The notes below the pieces were generated by a model. That model worked only from the letters and a program-made list of their open reading frames with translations. It ran no database searches and was not told the DNA's origin. From assembly GCA_002683535.1 (NCBI GenBank), contig NYTO01000135.1, forward strand, positions 1 through 9,740: a DNA stretch of 9,740 nt, in the 5' to 3' direction. The DNA comes from SAR116 cluster bacterium. Its GTDB lineage: Bacteria; Pseudomonadota; Alphaproteobacteria; Puniceispirillales; Puniceispirillaceae. Both the position numbers and the translations under genes were made by a program. Every line of letters starts with the position of its first letter. The first letter of the stretch is position 1. Shown piece by piece: positions 1 to 6,226 of the stretch.

Positions 1-1130
1 TAATAGGCGTCATAATATCCGGCCGACAGCACATAGGTTCCGATCATGATGCGGCGTTGCACCTCTTCACCAAACCCGGCGGCGCGGGTCGCGCCATACA
101 TGTCATCAAGCGAATCCGCGTCGACGCGCAGCCCATACCGGACCCCGTCATAGCGCGCCAGATTCGACGACGCTTCGGCGGGCGCGATGATGTAATAGGC
201 CGGAAGCGCATATTTCGTATGCGGCAAGGAAATGTCGACCAGTTCGGCACCGGCATCGCGCAGCCATGCTTGCCCGGTCTCCCACAGCGCCACAACTTCC
301 GGGTCCATGCCATCCATGACATATTCGCGTGGCACCCCGATCCGCATGCCCTTTATGCCGGCATCAAGCGCCGCCGACAGATCGGGCAGCGGTTCATCAG
401 CCGAAGTTGAATCCTTTGGATCATGGCTTGCCATTGCCTGCATCATCAGCGCGTTGTCCGCAACCGTACGGCTGAACGGACCGGCCTGGTCAAGCGAGCT
501 GGCAAACGCCACAATGCCCCAGCGCGAACAGCGGCCATAGGTCGGCTTCAGACCTACAACACCGCAAAAGGCTGCCGGCTGGCGGATTGACCCGCCCGTA
601 TCAGTGCCGGTGGCCATCAGGGCCGAGCGGGCCGCAACGGCCGATGCCGACCCGCCGGACGATCCCCCCGGTACAAGATCAACGCCGTCACTGCCCTGCC
701 ACGGACTTATCGCCGGACCATAGGCACTTGTCTCGTTGCCCGATCCCATGGCGAATTCATCACAGTTCAGCTTGCCAAGCATCACACCACCAGCCTGCCA
801 AAGATTGGCGGTAACAGTGCTTTCGTAGGTCGGCGTAAAACCCTGCAGGATGCGCGAACAGGCAGTGCTGGCGACACCAGCAGTGCAGAACAAATCCTTC
901 ACCCCCACCGGAATGCCCTCAAGGATTCCCGCCTCTCCGGCAGCAATTCGCCTGTCAGACTGCGCCGCCATCGACAGCGCCTGGTCGGCCGTAACGGCAA
1001 CATAATTGTTGAGCGACGCCGTCTCCTCGGCAGCAGCGATATAGGTGGTGGCAAGCTCGACAGCCGAAATGGCCTTCTTGTCGAGCGCGGCACGGGCCTC
1101 AACGGCCGTCATGGACAGGATATCTGACAT
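1..1130 (-). CDS. gatA: Asp-tRNA(Asn)/Glu-tRNA(Gln) amidotransferase subunit A, 3' end cut by window edge
   Basis: GatA is the amidase subunit of the GatCAB complex. It releases ammonia from glutamine (or asparagine), which GatB uses to amidate Glu-tRNA(Gln) or Asp-tRNA(Asn) in the cytoplasm. Reading the minus strand from ATG at 1130-1128 gives about 376 residues before the left edge, out of a usual length near 490, so the C-terminus is missing. The amidase-signature Ser-Ser-Lys triad is intact: K78 in [13 protein letters not shown]157 in [10 protein letters not shown] and S181 in [10 protein letters not shown] (positions counted by hand; roles assigned from the family). The start shares one base with the gatC stop (TAATG), implying translational coupling. 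The gatB gene is not in the window and, by common alphaproteobacterial order, may lie just beyond the left edge. Nothing looks broken in the visible part. Confidence 0.97.
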   Translation of the reverse strand, partial: MSDILSMTAVEARAALDKKAISAVELATTYIAAAEETASLNNYVAVTADQALSMAAQSDRRIAAGEAGILEGIPVGVKDLFCTAGVASTACSRILQGFTPTYESTVTANLWQAGGVMLGKLNCDEFAMGSGNETSAYGPAISPWQGSDGVDLVPGGSSGGSASAVAARSALMATGTDTGGSIRQPAAFCGVVGLKPTYGRCSRWGIVAFASSLDQAGPFSRTVADNALMMQAMASHDPKDSTSADEPLPDLSAALDAGIKGMRIGVPREYVMDGMDPEVVALWETGQAWLRDAGAELVDISLPHTKYALPAYYIIAPAEASSNLARYDGVRYGLRVDADSLDDMYGATRAAGFGEEVQRRIMIGTYVLSAGYYDAY

Positions 1131-1417
1131 TATTCAACCACCTTCGGCACAACAAAAAAGCCACTTGCCGTTTCCGGCACATTGGCCAGCACGTCATCGA
1201 CACGGTTGCCGTCAGTGACAGCATCTGCGCGCTGTGGCAATCCGTGGCCGGTAACGCTGGCCAGCGGTTCAACATTGTCTGTATCAACCTGATCGAGTTC
1301 GGCGATCCAGTCGAGGATGCCGTTCAGCTCGCTGGCAAGCTGTTCCTGCCGTTCTTCCGGAACATTGATGCGGGCGAGCCGCGCGATTTTGGCAACGGTG
1401 GTCTTGTCAACCGACAT
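1130..1417 (-). CDS. gatC: Asp-tRNA(Asn)/Glu-tRNA(Gln) amidotransferase subunit C
   Basis: GatC is the small subunit that wraps around GatA and GatB and stabilises the GatCAB amidotransferase. The product is 95 residues, the normal GatC length. It opens with [17 protein letters not shown], followed by the helical stretch [17 protein letters not shown], the NVEPLASV segment and an RVDDVL...FFVVPKVVE ending, all typical of the family. An upstream in-frame ATG at 1468 would add 17 residues without family resemblance, so the start at 1417 was chosen. No clear Shine-Dalgarno sequence precedes it. It is first in a gatC-gatA pair, overlaps gatA by one base, and is transcribed away from ruvX. Confidence 0.95.
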   Translation of the reverse strand: MSVDKTTVAKIARLARINVPEERQEQLASELNGILDWIAELDQVDTDNVEPLASVTGHGLPQRADAVTDGNRVDDVLANVPETASGFFVVPKVVE

Positions 1418-1473
1418 GGCGCTGTGCTTTGTGCTGTTACAAAGAAATTTACGTGTTGGAATTATCACCGCAT
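1418..1473. promoter_or_regulatory. gatC/ruvX divergent intergenic region with a dyad
   Basis: These 56 bases separate two divergent genes, so promoters for both should lie here or just inside ruvX. For gatC, a minus-strand GATAAT (1466-1461) matches five of six -10 bases, but its best upstream partner, TTGCAG (1487-1482), is poor and only 15 bases away. For ruvX only a weak AATTAT (1460-1465) is visible, overlapping the other -10. A perfect 6-bp inverted repeat, CTTTGT (1427-1432) and ACAAAG (1439-1444), has a 6-base spacer and lies in the gatC leader. It could be an operator or a small leader hairpin. The region is more AT-rich than the genes. Boxes were assigned by eye. Confidence 0.35.
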
Positions 1474-1950
1474 ATGGCGATCTGCAAGCTTAACGACATG
1501 AAATCCACGCTTTTGGCCGGCCAGCGCCTTTTTGGACTGGATGTTGGCAAAAAGACCATCGGTCTCGCCATCTCGGATGGCAACCTTGCCGTGGCCAGCC
1601 CGCTGAAGATCCTGTGGCGGAATAAATTCACTGCCGACGCCGACTCGATGTTCACACTCGGCGATGCCGAAAATGTGGGTGGACTGATTATTGGCTGGCC
1701 CTTGAACATGGATGGCAGCCAGGGGCCGCGCTGCGACGCCACCCGCGATTTTGCCCATGCGCTGTTGCGGCTTCGCGACATACCCATTGCCTTTATGGAT
1801 GAACGGCTGTCCACCCAGGCTGTGGAATCCGCCATGCTTGCCGCAGACATGACCCGTGCAAAGCGGCACGAACGCCGCGACGCGCTGGCCGCCGCCTGGA
1901 TTCTTCAGTCCGCACTGGACAGGCTGGACGGAACGGCTGAAGACGACTAA
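1474..1950 (+). CDS. ruvX: YqgF/RuvX family pre-16S rRNA nuclease (putative Holliday junction resolvase)
   Basis: This is an RNase H-fold nuclease of the YqgF family, implicated in 16S rRNA 5'-end maturation and also annotated as a Holliday junction resolvase. With the start at 1474 it has 158 residues. The family's acidic residues are present: D23 in GLDVGKKTIGLAISD, E110 in FMDERLST and D136 in ERRDALAAAWIL. The GWPLNMDGSQGPR segment is also characteristic. Start choice: ATG at 1498 (150 aa) and ATG at 1429 (173 aa) are also in frame. I prefer 1474 because the resulting N-terminus (MAICKLND, then LFGLDVG about 20 residues in) matches what I recall of alphaproteobacterial RuvX proteins. No candidate start has a good Shine-Dalgarno. 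The product is certain at family level; the start is less so. Confidence 0.92.
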   Translation: MAICKLNDMKSTLLAGQRLFGLDVGKKTIGLAISDGNLAVASPLKILWRNKFTADADSMFTLGDAENVGGLIIGWPLNMDGSQGPRCDATRDFAHALLRLRDIPIAFMDERLSTQAVESAMLAADMTRAKRHERRDALAAAWILQSALDRLDGTAEDD

Positions 1951-2063
1951 CTGCACTGGTTAATAGACAGCAGCCAAAGGCGTTGCCGCCGCAACGTGGC
2001 AACAACTACCAAGTGCCAATAAGGCTGGACGGATCAAGCCGGTCTTGTTAATAACCTGACTTA
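1951..2063 (+). promoter_or_regulatory. ruvX-pyrB gap with two mutually exclusive hairpins
   Basis: This 113-base gap holds no convincing ORF. Two overlapping inverted repeats compete. CGTTGC (1981-1986) can pair with GCAACG (1991-1996) across a 4-base loop. Alternatively, GTTGCC (1982-1987) can pair with GGCAAC (1998-2003) across a 10-base loop. Neither is followed by a T-run, so neither is an ordinary intrinsic terminator. A weak promoter-like pair, TGGACG (2026-2031) and TAATAA (2049-2054) with a 17-base spacer, would start transcription only a few bases before the pyrB ATG. An attenuator or leader control of pyrB is possible but not shown by the sequence alone. Confidence 0.25.
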
Positions 2064-3092
2064 ATGACAGGTCAGTCGCAGACAGGCGCGCCCGACGGGG
2101 CTGCAACGCCAGAATCCACCCGCAAAACGGGTTCAGGGTCTCCTGTTTCCCTTCCCCACAGGCATCTTCTTGGCATTGAAGGTCTGTCACCGATTGACAT
2201 CATGGCGCTGATTGACCGCGGCGACATGTTTGCCGACCTGATCCAGTCAGATACCGCGCCGCCGCCGCCCTTTTCCGAAACGCTGCGCGGCCGCACGATC
2301 ATCAATCTGTTTTTTGAAAATTCAACGCGTACCCGCGTATCGTTCGAGCTGGCCGCAAAGCATCTTGGCGGATCGGTTCTGAATATCAATGTCGCTGGAT
2401 CATCCGTCAAAAAGGGCGAAACCCTTCTTGACACGGCGACCACGCTGAATGCGATGCACCCGCATATTCTCGTCGTCCGGCATAATTGTTCGGGGGCTGC
2501 CAAATTGCTGAGCCAGCATGTCGATGCGGCGGTGATCAATGCCGGTGACGGACGCCACGAGCACCCCACGCAGGCGCTGCTGGACGCGCTGACAATCAAA
2601 CGGCGGGTCGGGCGCATCCAGGGCTTGAAAATTGCCATATGCGGGGATATCGCCAACAGCCGCGTTGCCAGATCGAACATCCATCTGCTGGCCACTCTGG
2701 GCGCGGAAATTCGGCTGGTATGCCCGACCACGCTGCTGCCGGCCGCTATCGACATGATGGGGGTGGAGGTCTTCACCGATTTGGAAGATGGCATCCGCGG
2801 TGCAGATATTGTGATGATGCTGCGCCTGCAGACCGAACGTATGGAAGGCACAGAAACGCCCTCGCAGCGCGAATATTTCAACTTGTTCGGGCTGGACCGC
2901 ACCAAGCTGATGCGCGCCGCACCGAATGCGCTGATCATGCATCCCGGGCCGATGAATCGCGGTGTCGAGATCGATTCCGCCACTGCTGATGATGTCGAAA
3001 AAAGCCTGATCCGCACGCAGGTGGAAATTGGTGTCGCTGCGCGCATGGCCTGTCTCGAGGCGCTGGCAAGCGCCAACGGGGATCGCACATGA
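2064..3092 (+). CDS. pyrB: Aspartate carbamoyltransferase catalytic subunit
   Basis: ATCase condenses carbamoyl phosphate with L-aspartate to give N-carbamoyl-aspartate, the first committed step of pyrimidine synthesis. The 342-residue protein has the full set of family motifs: the carbamoyl-phosphate loop FENSTRTR (residues 84-91), SSVKKGET with K117, VVRHN around H140, [11 protein letters not shown] with H167, the RLQTERM loop (R254, Q256) and the MHPGPMNRG motif (H293-P296). Homology to the catalytic core begins near [11 protein letters not shown] (residue 32), so about 30 residues of Gly/Ser/Thr/Ala-rich extension precede it. ATG 2064 is the only usable start: an in-frame TAA lies at 2052-2054 and the next Met (M47) is inside the core. 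No Shine-Dalgarno is visible. The stop overlaps pyrC' by 4 bases (ATGA). Pairing with an inactive PyrC homologue, and the N-terminal extension, point to the Pseudomonas-type ATCase holoenzyme. Confidence 0.97.
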   Translation: MTGQSQTGAPDGAATPESTRKTGSGSPVSLPHRHLLGIEGLSPIDIMALIDRGDMFADLIQSDTAPPPPFSETLRGRTIINLFFENSTRTRVSFELAAKHLGGSVLNINVAGSSVKKGETLLDTATTLNAMHPHILVVRHNCSGAAKLLSQHVDAAVINAGDGRHEHPTQALLDALTIKRRVGRIQGLKIAICGDIANSRVARSNIHLLATLGAEIRLVCPTTLLPAAIDMMGVEVFTDLEDGIRGADIVMMLRLQTERMEGTETPSQREYFNLFGLDRTKLMRAAPNALIMHPGPMNRGVEIDSATADDVEKSLIRTQVEIGVAARMACLEALASANGDRT

Positions 3093-4375
3093 CGCGAACG
3101 CTGTTCACAAATGCCCGCCTTCTGGACCCGGCACAGGCGCTTGATGCGGCGGGGTATCTGCTGGCCGAGGATGGCCTGATTACGGCTGCCGGCGCTGGCA
3201 ATGCCGATGCTGACCATCGCAAAGGTGCCGAGATTGTTGATTGCAAAGGCGCATGTCTTGCCCCCGGCCTTGTCGATATGCGGGTGCAGAGCGCCGATCC
3301 GGGGGCCGAGCATCTGGAGGATCTGCATACGCTGCTGCATGCCGCGGCATCAGGTGGCATTTCTACGATTGTCGCCCTTCCCAATGCGAAACCGGTCATT
3401 GACGATGCCAGCATGATCGACAGCCTGTCACTGCGGGCAACGCGCATCGGCGGGGCACGACTGCGCCTTTACGGTGCGGCCACCCGCAAGCTGCGCGGCA
3501 AGGCCATGGCCGAGTTGGGATTGATGGCCGAGGCAGGTGCTGTCGGATTTTCAAACGGCACCCGCTGCATAATGGATTCGCTGGTGATGCGCCGTCTTCT
3601 GGCCTACACCGCCATGCTTGACCGGCCATTCATCCAGCATTGTGAGGACCATAACCTGACAGCTGCAGGGGAAATGAATGAAGGTGAAATATCGACAAGG
3701 CTGGGGCTGATCGGCGCACCGGCCGAAGCCGAAGCCATCATCATCGACCGCGATCTGCATCTGATCCGGATGACCGGCGCGCGCTATCACGCGGCCCATA
3801 TCTCAACACATGCCGCGATTGAGTCGATCCGGCGTGCCAAGGCAGAGGGCCTGCCCGTTACCGCCGATACTGCGCCGCCCTATTTTATGCTGAACGAGAT
3901 GGCAGTCAGCACCTATGACACCGCCTTCAAGCTGTCACCGCCACTGCGCAGTGAAGACGACAGGCAGGCCGTCATTGCCGCCCTTGCCGATGGCACCATC
4001 GACGCCATTGCCTCGGACCATGTGCCGGTTGATGGCGATGCGAAGGCCCAGCCATTCGGCCCATCACAGCCAGGCGCATCGGGCGTTGACACCCTGCTGG
4101 CGCTGACCCTGTCGCTGGTACATCAGGGGCATCTCGACCTGTTGCGCGCGATAGAGTTGCTCAGTCTTGCGCCGTCAACCATTCTTGATCTGGGCGGCGG
4201 CGCGCTGATCCCCGGCACCGCCGCGGATCTGGTGATGTTTGACGCCGACAGCAGCCATATCATCCGCGGCGGCACATTCGCCTCATCCTCACGGATTACG
4301 CCGTTTGAGGGGATGCCTGTTCAAGGCCGCGTCCTCGCCACCTATGTGGCTGGCGCGCCGGTCTTCAGGGCCTGA
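3089..4375 (+). CDS. pyrX: Dihydroorotase-like protein, probably non-catalytic (PyrC'/PyrX)
   Basis: The 428-residue protein has the type I dihydroorotase fold signatures ([65 protein letters not shown]). Its metal site is damaged. The usual DxHxH reads D63-M-R65-V-Q67, so both His are gone, and the adjacent substrate Arg (HLREPG) is replaced in SADPG. The bridging Asp of the SDDG motif is N156 in GFSNGT. H184, H237 and D310 remain. In Pseudomonas, pyrB overlaps pyrC', an inactive dihydroorotase required to assemble the ATCase dodecamer; the 4-base ATGA overlap and the protein sizes here closely match. I infer a structural or regulatory role with PyrB and an active PyrC elsewhere in the genome. 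The reading frame is intact and motif conservation is otherwise good, so this is not a decaying gene. plsY follows 5 bases downstream. Confidence 0.95.
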   Translation: MTRTLFTNARLLDPAQALDAAGYLLAEDGLITAAGAGNADADHRKGAEIVDCKGACLAPGLVDMRVQSADPGAEHLEDLHTLLHAAASGGISTIVALPNAKPVIDDASMIDSLSLRATRIGGARLRLYGAATRKLRGKAMAELGLMAEAGAVGFSNGTRCIMDSLVMRRLLAYTAMLDRPFIQHCEDHNLTAAGEMNEGEISTRLGLIGAPAEAEAIIIDRDLHLIRMTGARYHAAHISTHAAIESIRRAKAEGLPVTADTAPPYFMLNEMAVSTYDTAFKLSPPLRSEDDRQAVIAALADGTIDAIASDHVPVDGDAKAQPFGPSQPGASGVDTLLALTLSLVHQGHLDLLRAIELLSLAPSTILDLGGGALIPGTAADLVMFDADSSHIIRGGTFASSSRITPFEGMPVQGRVLATYVAGAPVFRA

Positions 4376-4380
4376 TTGTG

Positions 4381-4980
4381 ATGGATGTCTTCCTGTCACC
4401 TGCAACCGTGCTGATTGTGGCTTATCTGGCCGGATCCATTCCCTTTGGCCTGATTGTGACCCGCCTTGGCGGCAAGGGTGATATCCGGCAAATCGGCAGC
4501 GGCAATATCGGTGCCACGAACGTCCTGCGCACGGGCAACAAGCTGCTGGCCGCGCTGACACTGATTGGCGATGCGGGCAAGGGTGCTGCAATTGTGCTGA
4601 TGGTCAGCGCGCTTGGCGGGTCGCCTTTGCTGATAGCCATAGCCGGCGCGGCAAGCGTTGTCGGCCATTGTTTCCCGGTCTGGTTGAAATTTCGGGGCGG
4701 CAAGGGCATTGCCACCAATGTGGCTGTGTTTGCAGCCTTCGACATTCGTCTCGGCCTTGCCTTTGCGGTTTTGTGGCTGGGAACGGCCGCGGTGACCCGT
4801 TACTCGTCGCTTGCCGCGCTTGTCGCCACGCTCGGCTGCAGTGTCACGGCTTTCTGGCTGGGCATGGATATGCCGATTGCCGTGGCGGTAATGATGATGA
4901 GCGCACTCAGCTGGGCCCGCCATCACCAGAATATCGGCAGGTTGCTGACCGGCACTGAATCACGCATTGGCGGCAAGTAG
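4381..4980 (+). CDS. plsY: Acyl-phosphate:glycerol-3-phosphate acyltransferase
   Basis: PlsY is an inner-membrane enzyme that moves a fatty acyl group from acyl-phosphate (made by PlsX) to glycerol-3-phosphate, giving lysophosphatidic acid for phospholipid synthesis. The 199-residue protein shows all family motifs: GSIPFG (18-23), SGNIGATNVLR (40-50), GDAGKG (63-68), GHCFPVWLKFRGGKGIAT (95-112) and a C-terminal HHQNIGRLLTGTE (181-193). Hydrophobic stretches near 5-26, 55-76, 82-98, 114-138 and 143-176 fit the five-helix topology. ATG 4381 was chosen, with AGGG at 4367-4370 as ribosome-binding site; GTG 4378 directly before it would add one residue and cannot be excluded. It lies 5 bases after the pyrC' stop, so it is probably co-transcribed, although its pathway is unrelated to pyrimidine synthesis. 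Confidence 0.97.
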   Translation: MDVFLSPATVLIVAYLAGSIPFGLIVTRLGGKGDIRQIGSGNIGATNVLRTGNKLLAALTLIGDAGKGAAIVLMVSALGGSPLLIAIAGAASVVGHCFPVWLKFRGGKGIATNVAVFAAFDIRLGLAFAVLWLGTAAVTRYSSLAALVATLGCSVTAFWLGMDMPIAVAVMMMSALSWARHHQNIGRLLTGTESRIGGK

Positions 4981-4995
4981 TATCTTTCAGATAAT
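4967..4995 (+). promoter_or_regulatory. Candidate sigma-70 promoter for dprA
   Basis: TTGGCG (4967-4972) and GATAAT (4990-4995) are separated by 17 bases and match the -35 and -10 consensus at four and five of six positions. Transcription would start near 5002, leaving a leader of about 42 bases before dprA. The -35 box lies inside the last codons of plsY. Assigned by eye, without a transcript map. Confidence 0.4.
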
Positions 4996-5001
4996 CCCAA
5001 A

Positions 5002-5011
5002 GTATTAATAC
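5002..5011. promoter_or_regulatory. Perfect 10-bp palindrome in the plsY-dprA gap
   Basis: GTATTAATAC is self-complementary and sits where the predicted dprA promoter would start transcription. Two further matching bases on each side (4999-5000 with 5013-5014) follow one mismatch. It could be an operator for a dimeric repressor, but a 10-bp palindrome in AT-rich DNA may also arise by chance. The gap (4981-5043) holds no gene. Confidence 0.25.
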
Positions 5012-5034
5012 CTTCTTCAGACTGTTTCTTTATA

Positions 5035-5038
5035 GAGG
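5035..5038 (+). promoter_or_regulatory. dprA ribosome-binding site
   Basis: GAGG lies 5 bases before the ATG at 5044, supporting that start for dprA. It is one of the clearer Shine-Dalgarno sequences in the window. Confidence 0.6.
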
Positions 5039-5043
5039 CAGAT

Positions 5044-6153
5044 ATGAACCGTGATGAACAACTCACCCATCTACGGCTGATTCGTACACCAAACATTGGA
5101 CCGATGACGTTCAGCCTTTTGATACAGCGCTATGGCAGCGCTGTTGAAGCCTTGCGGGCGGTGCCTGATCTTGCGCGGCGCGGTGGCCGTGATCTGAAAC
5201 CAGCCAGCAAATCTCTGGCTGAAAAGGAACTAGCCGCGGTCGAGGCAGCGGGAGCCACATTGCTGTTCAAGGGTGGCGACGGGTATCCGGACAGGCTGGC
5301 CCGCTTCGATGATGCACCACCAGTAATCAGCACGCACGGCACCACATCACTGCTGTCATCGCCATCAATTGCCATTGTGGGTGCCCGCAATGCCTCGATC
5401 AATGCGGTCAGACTGGCCCAGAAATTGTCCGAACAGCTTTCCGAAGCAGGGTATGTTGTGGTGTCCGGTCTTGCACGTGGGATTGATGCCGCGGCGCATA
5501 ACGGCGCGATTGCCGGCGGCACCATCGCTGTCATTGCAGGCGGTATCGATACCTGTTACCCGCCCGAAAATGCTGATCTGCAGGACGCCATCATCGACGC
5601 CGGCCTGTTGCTGGCAGAGATGCCACCAGGCACACAGCCGACACCGCGACATTTTCCTATCCGCAACCGGATCATTGCCAGCCTTGCGCAAGGCGTACTG
5701 GTGGTCGAGGCGGCACAAAGATCAGGGTCACTGATTACAGCACGGGAAGCCGGTGAACGCGGCGGTGAAGTTATGGCTGTCCCCGGTTCCCCCCTTGATG
5801 CGCGTGCGCAGGGCTGCAATCACCTGATCCGTGAAGGGGCGACACTTGTTCGCGATGCTGACGACATTCTGGAATGTCTTGCCCGGCCGACCACAGCCAG
5901 CCTGCCAGCCCCGCAAGACTGGCGCGCGGCACGTCTGCCACCCGGCACGCCAGCCGAAATTGAAAAGAGCCGGACGCGCATTTTGGAGGCACTTGGCCCC
6001 GAAGCAACCGATATCGATGATGTGGTGCGCTGGTGCGCCGAGCCGGTTGCCACCGTGCTTGCCGCCATTCTCGAACTTGAACTCGCTGGCCATATCAGCC
6101 GTCACCACGGCAACCGAATCTGCCGGATCATTGACACAGATAAAGCCGACTGA
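5044..6153 (+). CDS. dprA: DNA-processing protein DprA (Smf)
   Basis: DprA binds incoming single-stranded DNA and loads RecA onto it during natural transformation. It is widely conserved, including in bacteria not known to be competent. The 369-residue protein has an N-terminal helical region (about 1-70, with the RTPNIGPMTFSLLIQRYG helix-hairpin-like segment). The central Rossmann-fold domain (about 75-280) carries IAIVGARNAS (109-118), SGLARGIDAAAH (141-152), GGIDTCYPPEN (166-176), FPIRNRIIASL (204-214), AAQRSGSLITAREA (223-236) and VPGSPLDARAQGCNHLIREGA (246-266). A C-terminal winged-helix domain (about 305-365) ends in LELELAGHISRHHGNRICRI. Length and motifs are normal for the family. It has its own ribosome-binding site and a plausible promoter, so it may be transcribed separately from plsY. 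No other competence genes are visible here. Confidence 0.97.
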   Translation: MNRDEQLTHLRLIRTPNIGPMTFSLLIQRYGSAVEALRAVPDLARRGGRDLKPASKSLAEKELAAVEAAGATLLFKGGDGYPDRLARFDDAPPVISTHGTTSLLSSPSIAIVGARNASINAVRLAQKLSEQLSEAGYVVVSGLARGIDAAAHNGAIAGGTIAVIAGGIDTCYPPENADLQDAIIDAGLLLAEMPPGTQPTPRHFPIRNRIIASLAQGVLVVEAAQRSGSLITAREAGERGGEVMAVPGSPLDARAQGCNHLIREGATLVRDADDILECLARPTTASLPAPQDWRAARLPPGTPAEIEKSRTRILEALGPEATDIDDVVRWCAEPVATVLAAILELELAGHISRHHGNRICRIIDTDKAD

Positions 6154-6168
6154 TTTTCAGGTGCGGCT

Positions 6169-6197
6169 TTGACAAATCGAGTTTTCCATACTATGTG
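6169..6197 (+). promoter_or_regulatory. Candidate topA promoter
   Basis: A perfect TTGACA (6169-6174) is followed after 17 bases by TATGTG (6192-6197), which matches only three of six -10 bases. Transcription would start near 6204 and give a leader of about 20 bases. The -10 hexamer lies in the left arm of the inverted repeat at 6192-6226, so a protein bound there would block it. Many alphaproteobacterial promoters have strong -35 and weak -10 boxes, which fits. Confidence 0.45.
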
Positions 6198-6226
6198 CGG
6201 TTCTCCATCCAGCAGGACCGCACATG
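6192..6226 (+). promoter_or_regulatory. Inverted repeat covering the topA ribosome-binding site and start codon
   Basis: Bases 6192-6204 (tatgtgcggttct) pair with 6214-6226 (aggaccgcacatg): 13 pairs, two of them G-U in RNA, around a 9-base loop (6205-6213). The inner nine pairs of the outer arm (6193-6201 with 6217-6225) are perfect. The right arm contains the topA Shine-Dalgarno AGGA (6214-6217) and the ATG itself. In a transcript reading through from dprA the hairpin would hide both; one starting near 6204 would lack the left arm. At DNA level it overlaps the predicted -10 box and could be an operator. Confidence 0.55.

Noticed and set aside
1429..1473. Longer ruvX starting at ATG 1429
   Set aside because: It would add 15 residues (CCYKEIYVLELSPH) unlike the family and would fill most of the divergent promoter region.
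1981..1996. Intrinsic terminator after ruvX
   Set aside because: The hairpin is short and followed by TGGCAACAAC rather than a T-run, so it does not meet the usual criteria.
2072..3340. Minus-strand 422-codon open frame antisense to pyrB and the start of pyrC'
   Set aside because: It lies opposite two genes with complete family motifs. Its translation is Ser/Arg-rich, as expected of a GC-rich shadow frame, and shows no recognisable domain.
3089..4375. Calling this gene an active dihydroorotase (pyrC)
   Set aside because: Both His of the HxH metal motif and the bridging Asp are replaced, so a catalytic call is not supported despite clear overall homology.
6131..6159. A second TTGACA (6131-6136) as a topA promoter
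   Set aside because: It lies within the dprA coding end and the sequence 17 bases downstream (TTTTCA) is a poor -10 match; the TTGACA at 6169 is better placed.
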